Part shown: positions 49,685 through 58,679 of the stretch, piece by piece
Position numbering within the stretch: the first letter of the stretch is position 1
How the letters are laid out: the number at the start of each line of letters is the position of its first letter
DNA from: Dysosmobacter segnis
GTDB lineage: Bacteria > Bacillota > Clostridia > Oscillospirales > Oscillospiraceae
DNA length: 64,000 bases
Assembly: GCF_014297285.1 (NCBI RefSeq)
Contig: NZ_JACOQI010000004.1
Location: forward strand, 62,001 to 126,000
Reading direction: 5' to 3'
Notes under the pieces: model-generated
What the model saw: the letters and a program-made list of their open reading frames with translations, nothing else
Told to the model about the DNA's origin: nothing
Database searches by the model: none
Program-made: the position numbers and the translations under genes

Positions 49685-51463
49685 ATGATGCAGAATCGAA
49701 CCCATACCTGTGGAGAGCTGCGCCTCAGTGACGCAGGCAAGCAGGTGAAAATTTCCGGCTGGATGGAAAACGTTCGCGTGGTCAGCGCCAATCTGGCCTT
49801 CGTGGTGGTCCGCGACTTCTACGGCACCACCCAGGTGGTGGCGGAGACCGAGGACATGGTGAACACCTTTAAGGGCATCACCAAGGAGTCCACCATCTCC
49901 GTGGAGGGTGCTGTCCGGGAGCGTGACAGCAAGACCGACAAAATGGCCACCGGCGACATTGAGATTGTCCCCGCCAAGGTGGAGGTGCTGGGCCGCTGCC
50001 AGCACAGCGAGCTGCCCTTCCAGATCAACCGCAGCCGGGAGGCCGACGAAGCCCAGCGGCTGAAGTACCGCTATCTGGATCTGCGGAATCCCGCCGTAAA
50101 GAAAAACATCATTCTGCGGTGCAACGTAGTGGCCGCCCTGCGGAAGTCCATGACCGAGCACGGCTTTTTGGAGATCACCACGCCCATTCTGACGGCCTCC
50201 TCCCCCGAGGGCGCCCGTGACTATCTGGTGCCCGCCCGGAACCATCCCGGCAAGTTCTACGCCCTGCCTCAGGCTCCCCAGCAGTTCAAGCAGCTGCTGA
50301 TGACCTCCGGCTTCGACCGCTACTTCCAGATCGCCCCCTGCTTCCGGGACGAGGACGCCCGTGCGGACCGCTCCCCCGGCGAGTTCTATCAGTTGGATAT
50401 GGAGATGGCCTTCGCCTCCCAGGAGGACGTGTTTGCCGTTCTGGAGGACGTGCTGCCCCCCATCTTTGCCCAGTACGGCACCTATGACCGGGCCAGCAGC
50501 GCCCCCTTCACCCGCATCCCCTACAACGAGGCCATGGAGAACTACGGCTCCGACAAGCCGGACCTGCGGATCGACCTGCGGGTGCAGGATGTCACCGCCG
50601 TTCTGGGCGGCTGCGGCTTCGAGCCCTTTGCCGAGGGCAATCTAGTGAAGGCCGTGAAGGTCAGCGATTTCCACGAGACCCGGAAGTTCATCGACAAAAC
50701 CCTGGCGGATGTGGAGACCGTGTCCGGCGGCAAGGCCTACTGGTTCCGCATGGACGAAAACGGCGAGCTGGTGGGCGGCATCTCCAAGTTCGTCAATCTC
50801 ATCAAGGAAAAGGTCGTCGAGGCCCTGAGCCTGAAGGCCAACGACTTCGTGGCCCTGTCCGCAGGCAAGCGGGACGCCGCCCTTAAGACCGCCGGTGTGC
50901 TGGTCAAGACCCTGGGCGCCGCCGTTCCCGGTCACATGGACAAGGAGCAGTACGCCTTCTGCTGGATCGTGGACTTCCCCATGTACGAGATCGGCGACGA
51001 GTCCGGCGAGCTGGAATTCTGCCACAACCCCTTCTCCATGCCTGCCGGCGGCCTGGACGTGCTGCTGAAGGCCGAGCGGGGCGAGATCGATCCCCTGACC
51101 ATCACCGCCGACCAGTACGATCTGGTGTGCAACGGTGTGGAGCTCAGCTCCGGCGCTGTCCGGAACCATGACCCTGAGATCATGATCAAGGCCTTTGAGC
51201 TGGTCCGGCTGGGCGAGGAGGATGTGAAGGCCAAGTTCCCCGCCATGTACAATGCCTTTACCTACGGCGCACCCCCCCATGCCGGCATCGCCCCGGGCGT
51301 GGACCGCATGGTGATGCTGCTGGCCGGTGAGGACAGCATCCGGGAGATCATCCCCTTCCCCATGAACAAGAACGCTCAGGATGTGATGATGAGCGCGCCT
51401 TCTGAGGTCACCCAGAAGCAGCTGGATGAGCTGCATATTCAGATCACCAAGCACGAGGAATAA
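49685..51463 (+). CDS. aspS: aspartyl-tRNA synthetase
   Basis: Class II synthetase for aspartate; 592 residues, the long bacterial type with a GAD insertion. The N-terminal OB fold (KISGWMENVRVVSANLAFVV) binds the anticodon; motif 2 is FQIAPCFRDEDARADR, motif 3 near APGVDRMVMLLAGEDSIRE. Two ATGs at 49685 and 49688 can start it, with GGAAAGGAAG upstream. Whether it is the discriminating or the Asp/Asn form was not resolved. Element copy B follows the stop. Confidence 0.96.
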   Translation: MMQNRTHTCGELRLSDAGKQVKISGWMENVRVVSANLAFVVVRDFYGTTQVVAETEDMVNTFKGITKESTISVEGAVRERDSKTDKMATGDIEIVPAKVEVLGRCQHSELPFQINRSREADEAQRLKYRYLDLRNPAVKKNIILRCNVVAALRKSMTEHGFLEITTPILTASSPEGARDYLVPARNHPGKFYALPQAPQQFKQLLMTSGFDRYFQIAPCFRDEDARADRSPGEFYQLDMEMAFASQEDVFAVLEDVLPPIFAQYGTYDRASSAPFTRIPYNEAMENYGSDKPDLRIDLRVQDVTAVLGGCGFEPFAEGNLVKAVKVSDFHETRKFIDKTLADVETVSGGKAYWFRMDENGELVGGISKFVNLIKEKVVEALSLKANDFVALSAGKRDAALKTAGVLVKTLGAAVPGHMDKEQYAFCWIVDFPMYEIGDESGELEFCHNPFSMPAGGLDVLLKAERGEIDPLTITADQYDLVCNGVELSSGAVRNHDPEIMIKAFELVRLGEEDVKAKFPAMYNAFTYGAPPHAGIAPGVDRMVMLLAGEDSIREIIPFPMNKNAQDVMMSAPSEVTQKQLDELHIQITKHEE

Positions 51464-51469
51464 ACCGCA

Positions 51470-52262
51470 ATGTGCGGCTTTGCCGCACAGGAAAGCATGG
51501 TGATACCATGCGGGATGGAATCCCCATTTTCTTTTCCTCTTGCGGAAAAGAAAACGGCCATTCATGGTCAAAAGAAAAGACGCTGAGGGATGAGTTGACC
51601 GGCAAAGCGGTCAACTCACCCAAAGCGGGGGCTGGCCGTCACGAACTGCCAACCAAATCCGGAAGTCACCTGCCGGCTGCGCTATACCCGAATATCAAAT
51701 CGGCATATCCCCGCACCTGCGGGTAGGTACGGAGCATAACGGGGTACAAAACCGAATCGGCGTATTTCTGCTCTCGTGCGTTCCGCTTCGCTATGCACTA
51801 CCCGGTCCGTTTTCTGCTTTATCCTCGTTTCTCGTCCTTCGTCCCCTTGGGGGTTGGTTTTTCCTGCCCCGTCCCTCATCTCCGGGAGGGGTTTCCAAAG
51901 GGGAGGGACCGCAGTCCCGCCCCTTTGTGCCACGAGGGGGTATGGGGGAAAGCGGGCTAAGCGCCGCCAGCGGCGGATAAAGCGGCCCGCTTTCGAGGAA
52001 ACGGCACGATTGGCGGCCCATTAGGGTTGGGAATCGTGTTGCCGTGACGGTGCTTTCGGGCTGCTGCCCCGGCCTCTGGGGGTTGGTTTCCAAAGGTGTG
52101 GGCCGAGGCCCCCGGCCTTTGTGTCGTTGGGGGTCCAGGGCGAAGTCGAAACGCCCTGGTGCTTTTCTTCCGGGGTGTGGGGCGGGTTCTTTTCCAGAAA
52201 AGAATGCGCCCCACGTCCCTGCGGTGGAAACCGTCCCTTGCGGGAGCAGAGAACTATGCGAA
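51470..52262 (-). repeat. dispersed intergenic element, copy B
   Basis: The gene-free space after aspS is the reverse-orientation homologue of 20645-21360. It begins with a TGCGGC-TTT-GCCGCA hairpin, then CATGGTGATACCATG, the GAGTTGACCG/CGGTCAACTC hairpin (51592-51618), and the GGCACGATTGGCGGCCCAT block (52003-52021). It adds a GC-rich part with stems such as CCAGGGCG/CGCCCTGG. Copies differ by several internal insertions. No coding frame was supported. Confidence 0.75.
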
Positions 52263-52291
52263 AGCGCACGGCGATGCCGTGCGCTTTCTCT
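52261..52291. terminator. hairpin at the end of element B
   Basis: AAAGCGCACGGC and GCCGTGCGCTTT arms around GAT. T residues follow on the plus side (CTCTTT). It starts right after the stop of the small minus-strand gene and could also end that transcript. Confidence 0.5.
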
Positions 52292-52480
52292 TTAGCCGAA
52301 ATCATGACGGCTGCCCGTCGAAATTCCAAGCTCTTCGTAAAGGGAAATGATCGCTTCGATCTTATGAAAGCAAATTTCGTCACTTAGCGTATCGTCCCGG
52401 ATGATCTCCAATATCTTTTTCAATGTGCGGCCCGCGGCGTCAGACACCAGACAGCGATAAAACTCCTGCTCATTCTGCAT
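52292..52480 (-). CDS. small hypothetical protein, divergent from the HTH genes
   Basis: A 62-residue helical protein (MQNEQEFYRCLVSDAAGRTL, then KKILEIIRDDTLSDEICFHK). No domain recognised. The start at 52480 has a strong AAAGGAGGGAG; the longer reading lacks one. A promoter and palindrome shared with the XRE gene lie upstream. Confidence 0.7.
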   Translation of the reverse strand: MQNEQEFYRCLVSDAAGRTLKKILEIIRDDTLSDEICFHKIEAIISLYEELGISTGSRHDFG

Positions 52481-52496
52481 AAAACTCCCTCCTTTA

Positions 52497-52532
52497 TTTA
52501 CCTGATACAAGGATATACTAAAATCAGGTAAA
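52497..52532. promoter_or_regulatory. palindromic operator between divergent genes
   Basis: TTTACCTGAT and ATCAGGTAAA, separated by 16 bases, flank the -10 of the minus-strand promoter. The 26-base centre-to-centre spacing suggests two dimers or a loop. The neighbouring XRE proteins are the likely binders. Confidence 0.65.
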
Positions 52533-52538
52533 TGTCAA
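52510..52538 (-). promoter_or_regulatory. promoter of the small gene at 52292
   Basis: Perfect TTGACA (52533-52538) and TATCCT (52510-52515), spacer 17 bases. One operator arm fills the end of its spacer next to the -35. Confidence 0.75.
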
Positions 52539-52582
52539 TCAGGGTTATCCTTGCTAAAATGGATAGAGCGAGGAGGGGTCAT

Positions 52583-52843
52583 ATGCGTGAGCCAAAAAGC
52601 ATTGTCAGCTATCAGACAACGGAATACGGTCATGTGAAAGTCACCCTTGCGAACGTGATGGACGCACGGGGAATCACCCGTAACCGTCTGAGAACCCTGA
52701 CGGGTGTAAAATATGATGTGATCGACCGCTATTATAAAGGGCAGGACATCGCTTTGGTGGATCTGGATTTCCTGGCGAAGGTCTGCTATGTATTGGATTG
52801 CACGGTTGAAGATCTGCTTCAATATGAGGGGCCGGATCAATAA
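52583..52843 (+). CDS. XRE-type helix-turn-helix protein, first of a pair
   Basis: An 86-residue Cro/CI-type protein. The HTH is in LANVMDARGITRNRLRTLTGVKYDVIDRYY, followed by LDFLAKVCYVLDCTVEDLL, the usual end of the five-helix fold. The start at 52583 follows GAGGAGGGGTC. It is the nearest candidate to bind the palindrome upstream and regulate itself and the divergent gene. Confidence 0.88.
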   Translation: MREPKSIVSYQTTEYGHVKVTLANVMDARGITRNRLRTLTGVKYDVIDRYYKGQDIALVDLDFLAKVCYVLDCTVEDLLQYEGPDQ

Positions 52844-52899
52844 ATCAGAATCGTTAATAGTTACTTTGCAGATAGTATAGAACAAGAGGTGGTGGTCTG

Positions 52900-53139
52900 A
52901 TGCCAAGGTCTGTTCACGCGACAAAGGAATATGGAAAGCTTCGGTTTCATTTGTCAGAGCGTATGGTTGAACAGGGATTGAACCGCAACCAGATTGCACA
53001 GGCCATCGGAAGCCGCTTTGAGGTTGTGGACAAATGGTGTTCTGACGGTCCGGAGCGAATCGACGCGGATGTACTGGCCCGTTTATGCTATGTATTGGAG
53101 TGCGGTGTTGGGGATCTGATCACCTATGAAGAAGCTTAA
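52900..53139 (+). CDS. XRE-type helix-turn-helix protein, second of a pair
   Basis: A 79-residue relative of the preceding protein (FHLSERMVEQGLNRNQIAQA, then DADVLARLCYVLECGVGDLI). The two share the layout and the LCYVLxCxVxDLL-like end, so they probably arose by duplication. The start follows AAGAGGTGG. A terminator ends the pair. Confidence 0.88.
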   Translation: MPRSVHATKEYGKLRFHLSERMVEQGLNRNQIAQAIGSRFEVVDKWCSDGPERIDADVLARLCYVLECGVGDLITYEEA

Positions 53140-53166
53140 GGAGGGCGAGGCCCTCCTTTTTTCTTT
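53138..53166 (+). terminator. terminator of the XRE pair
   Basis: AAGGAGGGC and GCCCTCCTT arms around GAG with a long T run. Confidence 0.85.
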
Positions 53167-53217
53167 CTTTTTTTCCCGGTTTATGATAGACTGAAGCTAC
53201 TTTGAGAGGAGGCGCCT

Positions 53218-54435
53218 ATGAAACGCTTTTTGGCCGCGCTTTTGGCGGCATTGACTGTATTTACCCTTACAGGCTGCGGAAAAACAGAGAATCCCGCTGA
53301 ACCGGTGACGCCGGGACAGGGGGAGGAACCCGCCGCGCCCACGGAACCGGAGCTGACGCCGGAGGAAATCGCGGAGCAGGAGCGTCTGGCGGCGGAAAAG
53401 GCCCGTGAGGAACGGCTGCAGGGACTGCTGGACTCCATGACCTTAGAGGAAAAGGTGGGACAGCTTTTCTTCGTCCGGTGCCCGGAGACCAACGCCGTGG
53501 AGGATATTTCCACCTACCATTTAGGAGGCTATCTGCTGTTCGGACGAGACTACAAGGACGGCGACAGTTGGCTGACGTGGGAGCAATTCATCCAGAAAAT
53601 CGAGAGCTACCAGGATGCGGCCGCTATCCCCCTGTTTATTGGAAGCGATGAGGAGGGCGGCACCGTCACCCGGGCCAGCCGGAACCCTAACCTCTTCTCT
53701 GAACCCTTCAAATCTCCACAGAAGCTGAACTACATCGGCGGCATTGAGGAAATTCTCCGGGATACAGACACCCGGAGCCGGGAACTGCGGGCGCTGGGCA
53801 TCAATGTGAATTTCGCACCGGTGTGCGACGTGTCCACTGACCCTAAGGATTTCATCTATGACCGGACGCTGGGGCAGGACGCGAACATGACGGCGGATTA
53901 TGTGAGGCTGATGGTGCCGGCCATGACGGAGGGCGGCACGCTGCCTGTGCTGAAGCACTTCCCCGGCTATGGCAGCAACGCAGACACCCACACCGGCATC
54001 GCCGTGGATCAGCGGCCGATGGAGACCTTTGAGACTGCCGACCTGCTGCCCTTCAAGGCGGGGATCGAAGCCGGGGCTCCTTTTGTGCTGGTGAGCCACA
54101 ACATCGTGAACTGCATGGACCCGGAGCTGCCGGCGTCCCTCTCCCCTGCCGTTCACAAAATTCTGCGGAAAGAATGCGGCTTTGACGGCATCGCCATCAC
54201 CGACGATCTGGCGATGGACGCCGTGAAGGCCTACGCCAAGGACGGCGCTGTGGCTGTGCTGGCCTTGCAGGCGGGGAACGATATGGTTGTTACCACGGAC
54301 TACCGGACCCAGATCCCCGCCGTCATTGCGGCGGTGCAGGAGGGCACATTAGATGAAAGCGTCATCGATGACGCCTGTCTCCGGGTACTGCGGTGCAAGG
54401 ACACCTTTTTGAGGATCCCCGAAAACAATCCCTGA
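53218..54435 (+). CDS. glycoside hydrolase family 3 lipoprotein (NagZ-like)
   Basis: A 405-residue lipoprotein (signal peptide and LTGC lipobox, Cys20), then a Glu/Pro-rich linker to about residue 60 and a GH3 N-terminal barrel. The likely nucleophile is Asp329 in AITDDLAMDAV, and the NagZ-type loop KHFPGYGSNADTH carries the acid/base Asp-His pair. NagZ enzymes cut N-acetylglucosamine from muropeptides; being anchored outside fits wall recycling in Gram-positives. The second GH3 domain is absent, as in NagZ. Confidence 0.88.
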   Translation: MKRFLAALLAALTVFTLTGCGKTENPAEPVTPGQGEEPAAPTEPELTPEEIAEQERLAAEKAREERLQGLLDSMTLEEKVGQLFFVRCPETNAVEDISTYHLGGYLLFGRDYKDGDSWLTWEQFIQKIESYQDAAAIPLFIGSDEEGGTVTRASRNPNLFSEPFKSPQKLNYIGGIEEILRDTDTRSRELRALGINVNFAPVCDVSTDPKDFIYDRTLGQDANMTADYVRLMVPAMTEGGTLPVLKHFPGYGSNADTHTGIAVDQRPMETFETADLLPFKAGIEAGAPFVLVSHNIVNCMDPELPASLSPAVHKILRKECGFDGIAITDDLAMDAVKAYAKDGAVAVLALQAGNDMVVTTDYRTQIPAVIAAVQEGTLDESVIDDACLRVLRCKDTFLRIPENNP

Positions 54436-54563
54436 TTGGATATTCCATGAAAACAGCCTGATTTGCTGCATTTTTTGAAAATATGCAACCAAAACGTCCC
54501 TTTTTTCGTCTTTCCTTGTGAACAGCTATTGGAAAGACCGGTCTATGGGAAAGGAGCATTTCT

Positions 54564-55478
54564 ATGAAAAAGTCTCTGCGTTTTTGCGTTTTGCTGGCTT
54601 TGGCCGCCGCATTGCTGACGGTCTCTGCCTTTGCGGACACGGGGCCGAAGGCGCAGTTAAAGGTGCTGGTGAAAAATGCCCCGGAGGAGCCATATTACCT
54701 CGATCTTTTGGAAAAGGGGGATTATCAGGGGCACACCTATGGCTCCGGAGACGGGGATGACACATACAGCGGGCTGGATTGGAGCTACTCCGAGGAGGAG
54801 ATCGCTGCACTGGACAGCGAGCTGCTGGACGCGCTGCGGGCGGCGGTGCCGGAGGGCTGGCACGCCTGCACCGCGCAGGGCACCAACGGTGCGCCCATGT
54901 GGGGCGACCTGATCGGCAGCGACGCAGGCGGGGTGCGGCTCCATTCCTTCCGTTACCATGGCGTACCGGATACGTATCGGATCATTCTCGTAACAAAAAG
55001 CGGCGAAAGCTGGGTATCCGGAGTCCTGCACCGGGCAACGCTGCAATCCAGCGCAACGGTGGATTGGGCGGCAAGGATCGCCAACGCGCCCAGTCCGGCC
55101 ATGGCCTATGCGCTGCAATTCCTGTGCACCCTCCTCCCTACCCTGCTGATTGAGGGGCTGCTGCTGTTTGCCTTCGGCTACCGGAGCAAGAGAAGCTGGC
55201 TGGTATTTCTGCTGGTGAATCTGGTGACACAGGGCGGCTTCGCCGTCTATCTCGCCGTAACGGTGTTGAATCACGGTGTAAGCGGCTGGTCTTTGATCTT
55301 CTATATTCCCATTGAGGTCATCATCACACTGGTCGAATTGCTGCTGTACCGCCGTCTGCTGACGGAAAAAAACAAGGCGCGAGCCGCCGTGTACGCCATG
55401 GCCGCCAATCTCTGCTCGGCTGTGTTGGGTCTCTGGCTCATTGATCCGCTGTGGCATTTTATCGTGTCGATCTCTTAA
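54564..55478 (+). CDS. exported membrane protein of unknown function
   Basis: A 304-residue protein with a signal peptide (SLRFCVLLALAAALLTVSAFA), an outer domain of about 150 residues, and four C-terminal membrane helices (FLCTLLPTLLIEGLLLFAFG, then LVFLLVNLVTQGGFAVYLAV and two more). The last part recalls small polytopic proteins of gut Clostridia annotated only as hypothetical. The start has AAAGGAGCA. It precedes the AlaX-like gene by 20 bases. Confidence 0.75.
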   Translation: MKKSLRFCVLLALAAALLTVSAFADTGPKAQLKVLVKNAPEEPYYLDLLEKGDYQGHTYGSGDGDDTYSGLDWSYSEEEIAALDSELLDALRAAVPEGWHACTAQGTNGAPMWGDLIGSDAGGVRLHSFRYHGVPDTYRIILVTKSGESWVSGVLHRATLQSSATVDWAARIANAPSPAMAYALQFLCTLLPTLLIEGLLLFAFGYRSKRSWLVFLLVNLVTQGGFAVYLAVTVLNHGVSGWSLIFYIPIEVIITLVELLLYRRLLTEKNKARAAVYAMAANLCSAVLGLWLIDPLWHFIVSIS

Positions 55479-55498
55479 AAATGAAAGGAATTTTCCCC

Positions 55499-56668
55499 AT
55501 GGAAACTGAAAAGCTATACTACGCGGACCCGTTTTTGACGGACTTTACCGCTACGGTTCTGGACTGTCAGCCGGGTAAAAACGGCTATTTAATCACATTA
55601 GACCGCACAGCCTTCTACCCGGAGGGGGGCGGACAGCCTGCCGATCACGGCGTTCTGGACGGAGCGGCTGTGACGGACGTCCATGAAAAAAACGGCGTGA
55701 TTCTCCACAATGTGGACAGATCCGTGGAAATTGGGAAAACTGTCACCGGCGTCATCGACTGGGGTCGGCGGTTCGACCACATGCAGCAGCACTCTGGAGA
55801 GCACATCTGTTCCGGGCTGATCTGTGAGCGGTTTCACTGCGACAATGTGGGGTTCCACATGGGTGCGGACATCGTGACCATCGACTTCAACGCCGACATC
55901 CCCTGGGAGGAACTGCTGGAAATCGAAGCCCAGGCCAATCAATATATCTACGAAGACCACCCCATTGACATCCAATTCCACCGGGGTGCAGAACTGGACG
56001 CCATCGACTACCGCAGCAAAAAGCCCCTGGAGGGGGATGTCCGCATTGTGACCTTTCCCGGAGCGGACTGCTGCGCCTGCTGCGGCACCCATGTGCTGCG
56101 GAGCGGGCAGGTGGGACTGGTGAAGTTCCTGTCGGTGCAGAAATTCCGGGAGGGCGTGCGGATTGAGCTGCTGTGCGGCAAGCGAGCACTGGAATATCTG
56201 TCCAAAACATGGGAACAGGCCAAGGCCATTGGTCAGCGGCTCAGTGTAAAACCGGTGGACAGCGAGGCGGCTGTGGAGCGGCTGGAGGGCGAGTTAGCCA
56301 ATCTGAAGCTCCGCTGCGCTCAATTGGAGGAATCCGTATTTGAGTCCATGGCAAAGGAGCAGGCAGGAAAGGGCAATGTGCTGCTGTTCCAGCCTGCCAT
56401 GCGGCCGGACAGCGTCCGGCGGCTGATGGACGCTGTGTCCAAGACCTGCGGCGGTCTGGCGGCAGTTTTCGCCGGAGAGGAGGGCCATTACGCCTACGCC
56501 CTGGGCCGGGCGGACGGACAGGACATCAGCCCTCTGGTCAAGGCCATGAATACGGCCCTCCACGGGCGGGGCGGCGGACGGAACGGGTTCGCTCAAGGCA
56601 GCGTGGAGGCGGAGCGGAGCGCCATCGAATCGTTTTTCAAGGAGAATGGATATGGAATATGTAATTAA
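55499..56668 (+). CDS. alanyl-tRNA editing protein, AlaX-type with DHHA1 domain
   Basis: A 389-residue stand-alone relative of the AlaRS editing domain, which hydrolyses Ser- or Gly-mischarged tRNA-Ala. The zinc site is seen in MQQHSGEHICSG (H-x-x-x-H) and CCACCGTHVLRSGQ (C-x-x-x-H). The C-terminus has a DHHA1 domain (LAAVFAGEEGHYAYAL, GGGRNGFAQG). The start at 55499 follows GAAAGGAATT. The end overlaps the next gene. Confidence 0.92.
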   Translation: METEKLYYADPFLTDFTATVLDCQPGKNGYLITLDRTAFYPEGGGQPADHGVLDGAAVTDVHEKNGVILHNVDRSVEIGKTVTGVIDWGRRFDHMQQHSGEHICSGLICERFHCDNVGFHMGADIVTIDFNADIPWEELLEIEAQANQYIYEDHPIDIQFHRGAELDAIDYRSKKPLEGDVRIVTFPGADCCACCGTHVLRSGQVGLVKFLSVQKFREGVRIELLCGKRALEYLSKTWEQAKAIGQRLSVKPVDSEAAVERLEGELANLKLRCAQLEESVFESMAKEQAGKGNVLLFQPAMRPDSVRRLMDAVSKTCGGLAAVFAGEEGHYAYALGRADGQDISPLVKAMNTALHGRGGGRNGFAQGSVEAERSAIESFFKENGYGICN

Positions 56669-56960
56669 GGAATTGCTTCACCCGGAGGAGGATGACGAGG
56701 CCAATTTCATCTACTCGGAGCTGGACAGCCAACGCCGGGAGACCCGGCGGGTAGAGTTTTATCCCTCCGGTATGTGCTTTGCCTACGGCGGGGATATGGG
56801 ACAGGACGAGGTCCTGAACCCCGCGCCTTTCCCGGAGGACCTGCGGACACTGAACCGCCCCGGTGAGGTGGAGGTCCGGGCCATCCCCCGGCAGTTGTTC
56901 ATTGAGGTGTGGAATCAGGCACAGGAGCGGCCCGACGGCTTCATGGGGATGTTCTATTGA
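56652..56960 (+). CDS. small protein overlapping the AlaX-like gene, DUF6881-like
   Basis: A 102-residue acidic protein (EYVIKELLHPEEDDEANFIY then SELDSQRRETRRVEFYPSG). The phrase ELDxxRxETRRVE resembles DUF6881 proteins; function unknown. The ATG at 56652 is chosen because AAGGAGAATGGAT spaces it correctly; it lies 17 bases inside the preceding gene, so it is coupled. Confidence 0.7.
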   Translation: MEYVIKELLHPEEDDEANFIYSELDSQRRETRRVEFYPSGMCFAYGGDMGQDEVLNPAPFPEDLRTLNRPGEVEVRAIPRQLFIEVWNQAQERPDGFMGMFY

Positions 56961-57000
56961 CTTCTTTACCGCTGCGGAAAATTTGTTTTTCATAGTAAAA

Positions 57001-57034
57001 CCCCGGCCCCGGACAAAAGTCCGGGGCCGGGGTT
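57001..57034. terminator. bidirectional terminator between convergent genes
   Basis: A 14-base stem (CCCCGGCCCCGGAC and complement) around AAAA with TTTT on the minus side and TTGCTATT on the plus side. Confidence 0.8.
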
Positions 57035-57087
57035 GCTATTCTGCTATTTTACAATTTGCGGTTGCCTGTTGTCTGCGGGGTGGCGGA

Positions 57088-58509
57088 TCAAACCACCGCG
57101 AAGAACTTAATGAGGAACAGGGCAGAGATCACATAGGTCAGCACGCTGACGTCCTTGGCCTTGCCGGAGAGGAGCTTGACCACCGTGTAGGAGATCAGGC
57201 CGAGGCCGATGGCGTGGCCGATAGAGCCGGAGATCGGCATACCGATGAGCATAATGGACACCGGCAGCATCTGGTCCATATCGTCAAAGTTGACATTTTT
57301 GAGGCCCTGAAGCATCAGCACACCGACATAGATCAGCGCAGCAGAGGTCGCGGCACCGGGAATGATGGCGGCGACGGGGGCGAGGAAGATGCAGGCGAGG
57401 AACAGCACGGCAGAGGTCAGCGCGGTCAGACCGGTGCGGCCGCCAGCCTCCACGCCGGAGGCGGATTCGATAAAGGTGGTAACGGTGGAGGTGCCGGTGG
57501 CAGCGCCCGCGACCGTACCGATGGCGTCGGAGAGCAGGGCCTCCTTCATGTTGGGCATCTCGCCCTTCTCATTCACCATGCCGGCGCGGGAGGCGGTGCC
57601 CACCAGAGTGCCGATGGTGTCGAACATATCGATCATGCAGAAGGTGATGATCAGCGTGATGGCGGTGAACCAGCCGATGTTCATAAAGCCCGCAAAGTCA
57701 AACTTGAAGAGCGTGGTAGAGACCATATCGGCGAAGGGCGGCACGAAGCTTGCGGTCTCAAGGCTTGCAAAGGGATTCACGCCGAGGAATGCGAAGCTGC
57801 CGATCCAATAAAGGACGGAGGAGAAGAGCATACCAAGCAGCACGGCGGCCTTGATGCCCTTCTTGGCCAGCACGACCATGACGAACACACCGAGGAACGC
57901 GGTCACGACGGTCAGGACCATCGTGTCATAGCCAGAGCCCATGTTGCCCTTGATGATACTGGGGGTCAGGGCGCCGAAGAAGTCGCGCATCATGTAAAAC
58001 GGACCGCCGTTTTCGGAATAGATGCCAATGTTGGAGCCGAGACCCACGTTCATCAGCATCAGGCCGATGGCAGGGGCAATGCCGTAGCGCACACCGAGCG
58101 GGATGGCCTCCACGATCTTCTCGCGCACCTTCAGCACGGTGAGCACGAGGAACACGATGCCTTCGATGAGGATGATGACGAGGGCAGCCTGAAAAGCGCT
58201 GGTGTAGTCGCAGTCATTGATCACGGCGATGTTGGCCACCACCACGGCGAAGAAGCTGTTGAGACCCATGCCGGGCGCCATGGCAAAGGGCTTGTTGGCC
58301 AGGAAGGCCATGCAGGCGGTGCCGATGGCGGAGGCGATGCAGGTTGCAAGGAACACGCCGTTCCACAGCGGCGTGCCGACCGCGAAGCCGGTGAGCAGAT
58401 TGGGGTTCAGGGCGATGATGTAGGCCATCGTCATGAACGTGGTCAGGCCCGCCAGGATCTCCGTCCGGACGGTAGTGCCGTTCTCTTTCAGTTTAAAGAT
58501 TTTTTCCAT
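57088..58509 (-). CDS. NCS2 family purine permease (AzgA-like)
   Basis: A 473-residue transporter with about twelve to fourteen membrane helices. The start GTTVRTEILAGLTTFMTMAY and the markers GTACMAFLANKPFAMAPGMG, GTLVGTASRAGMVNEKG and SASGVEAGGRTGLTA fit the hypoxanthine/guanine/adenine group (PbuG/AzgA). It would import purine bases by proton symport. The start at 58509 follows AGAAAGGGG. No purine riboswitch was seen in its leader. Confidence 0.92.
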   Translation of the reverse strand: MEKIFKLKENGTTVRTEILAGLTTFMTMAYIIALNPNLLTGFAVGTPLWNGVFLATCIASAIGTACMAFLANKPFAMAPGMGLNSFFAVVVANIAVINDCDYTSAFQAALVIILIEGIVFLVLTVLKVREKIVEAIPLGVRYGIAPAIGLMLMNVGLGSNIGIYSENGGPFYMMRDFFGALTPSIIKGNMGSGYDTMVLTVVTAFLGVFVMVVLAKKGIKAAVLLGMLFSSVLYWIGSFAFLGVNPFASLETASFVPPFADMVSTTLFKFDFAGFMNIGWFTAITLIITFCMIDMFDTIGTLVGTASRAGMVNEKGEMPNMKEALLSDAIGTVAGAATGTSTVTTFIESASGVEAGGRTGLTALTSAVLFLACIFLAPVAAIIPGAATSAALIYVGVLMLQGLKNVNFDDMDQMLPVSIMLIGMPISGSIGHAIGLGLISYTVVKLLSGKAKDVSVLTYVISALFLIKFFAVV

Positions 58510-58641
58510 AGTTTTCCCCTTTCTCTTATCACAGGGCCCCGTAAAGGTCAACCTCTGTTATAACGAAATTTTAACACAAATTTCCGCTCATGAATAGTTC
58601 TGAGATTTACTGAAAAAATAGGTGTCTCTTTAGCATATTGC

Positions 58642-58673
58642 ACAAAAACAGCCCTGTCATTTCGACAGGGCCG
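58642..58673 (-). terminator. terminator of the YoaK-like gene
   Basis: GCCCTGTC and GACAGGGC arms with a 5-base loop and TTTTTG on the minus strand. Confidence 0.75.
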
Positions 58674-58679
58674 CTTCGT

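Noticed and set aside
51470..52262. Insertion sequence or CRISPR array
   Set aside because: No transposase frame, no target duplications recognised, and no regular repeat-spacer pattern.
56863..58563. 566-codon plus-strand frame full of His and Asp
   Set aside because: Antisense shadow of the NCS2 permease gene.
58510..58640. Possible purine riboswitch before the NCS2 permease
   Set aside because: The conserved core and pairing pattern of that riboswitch class are not present.
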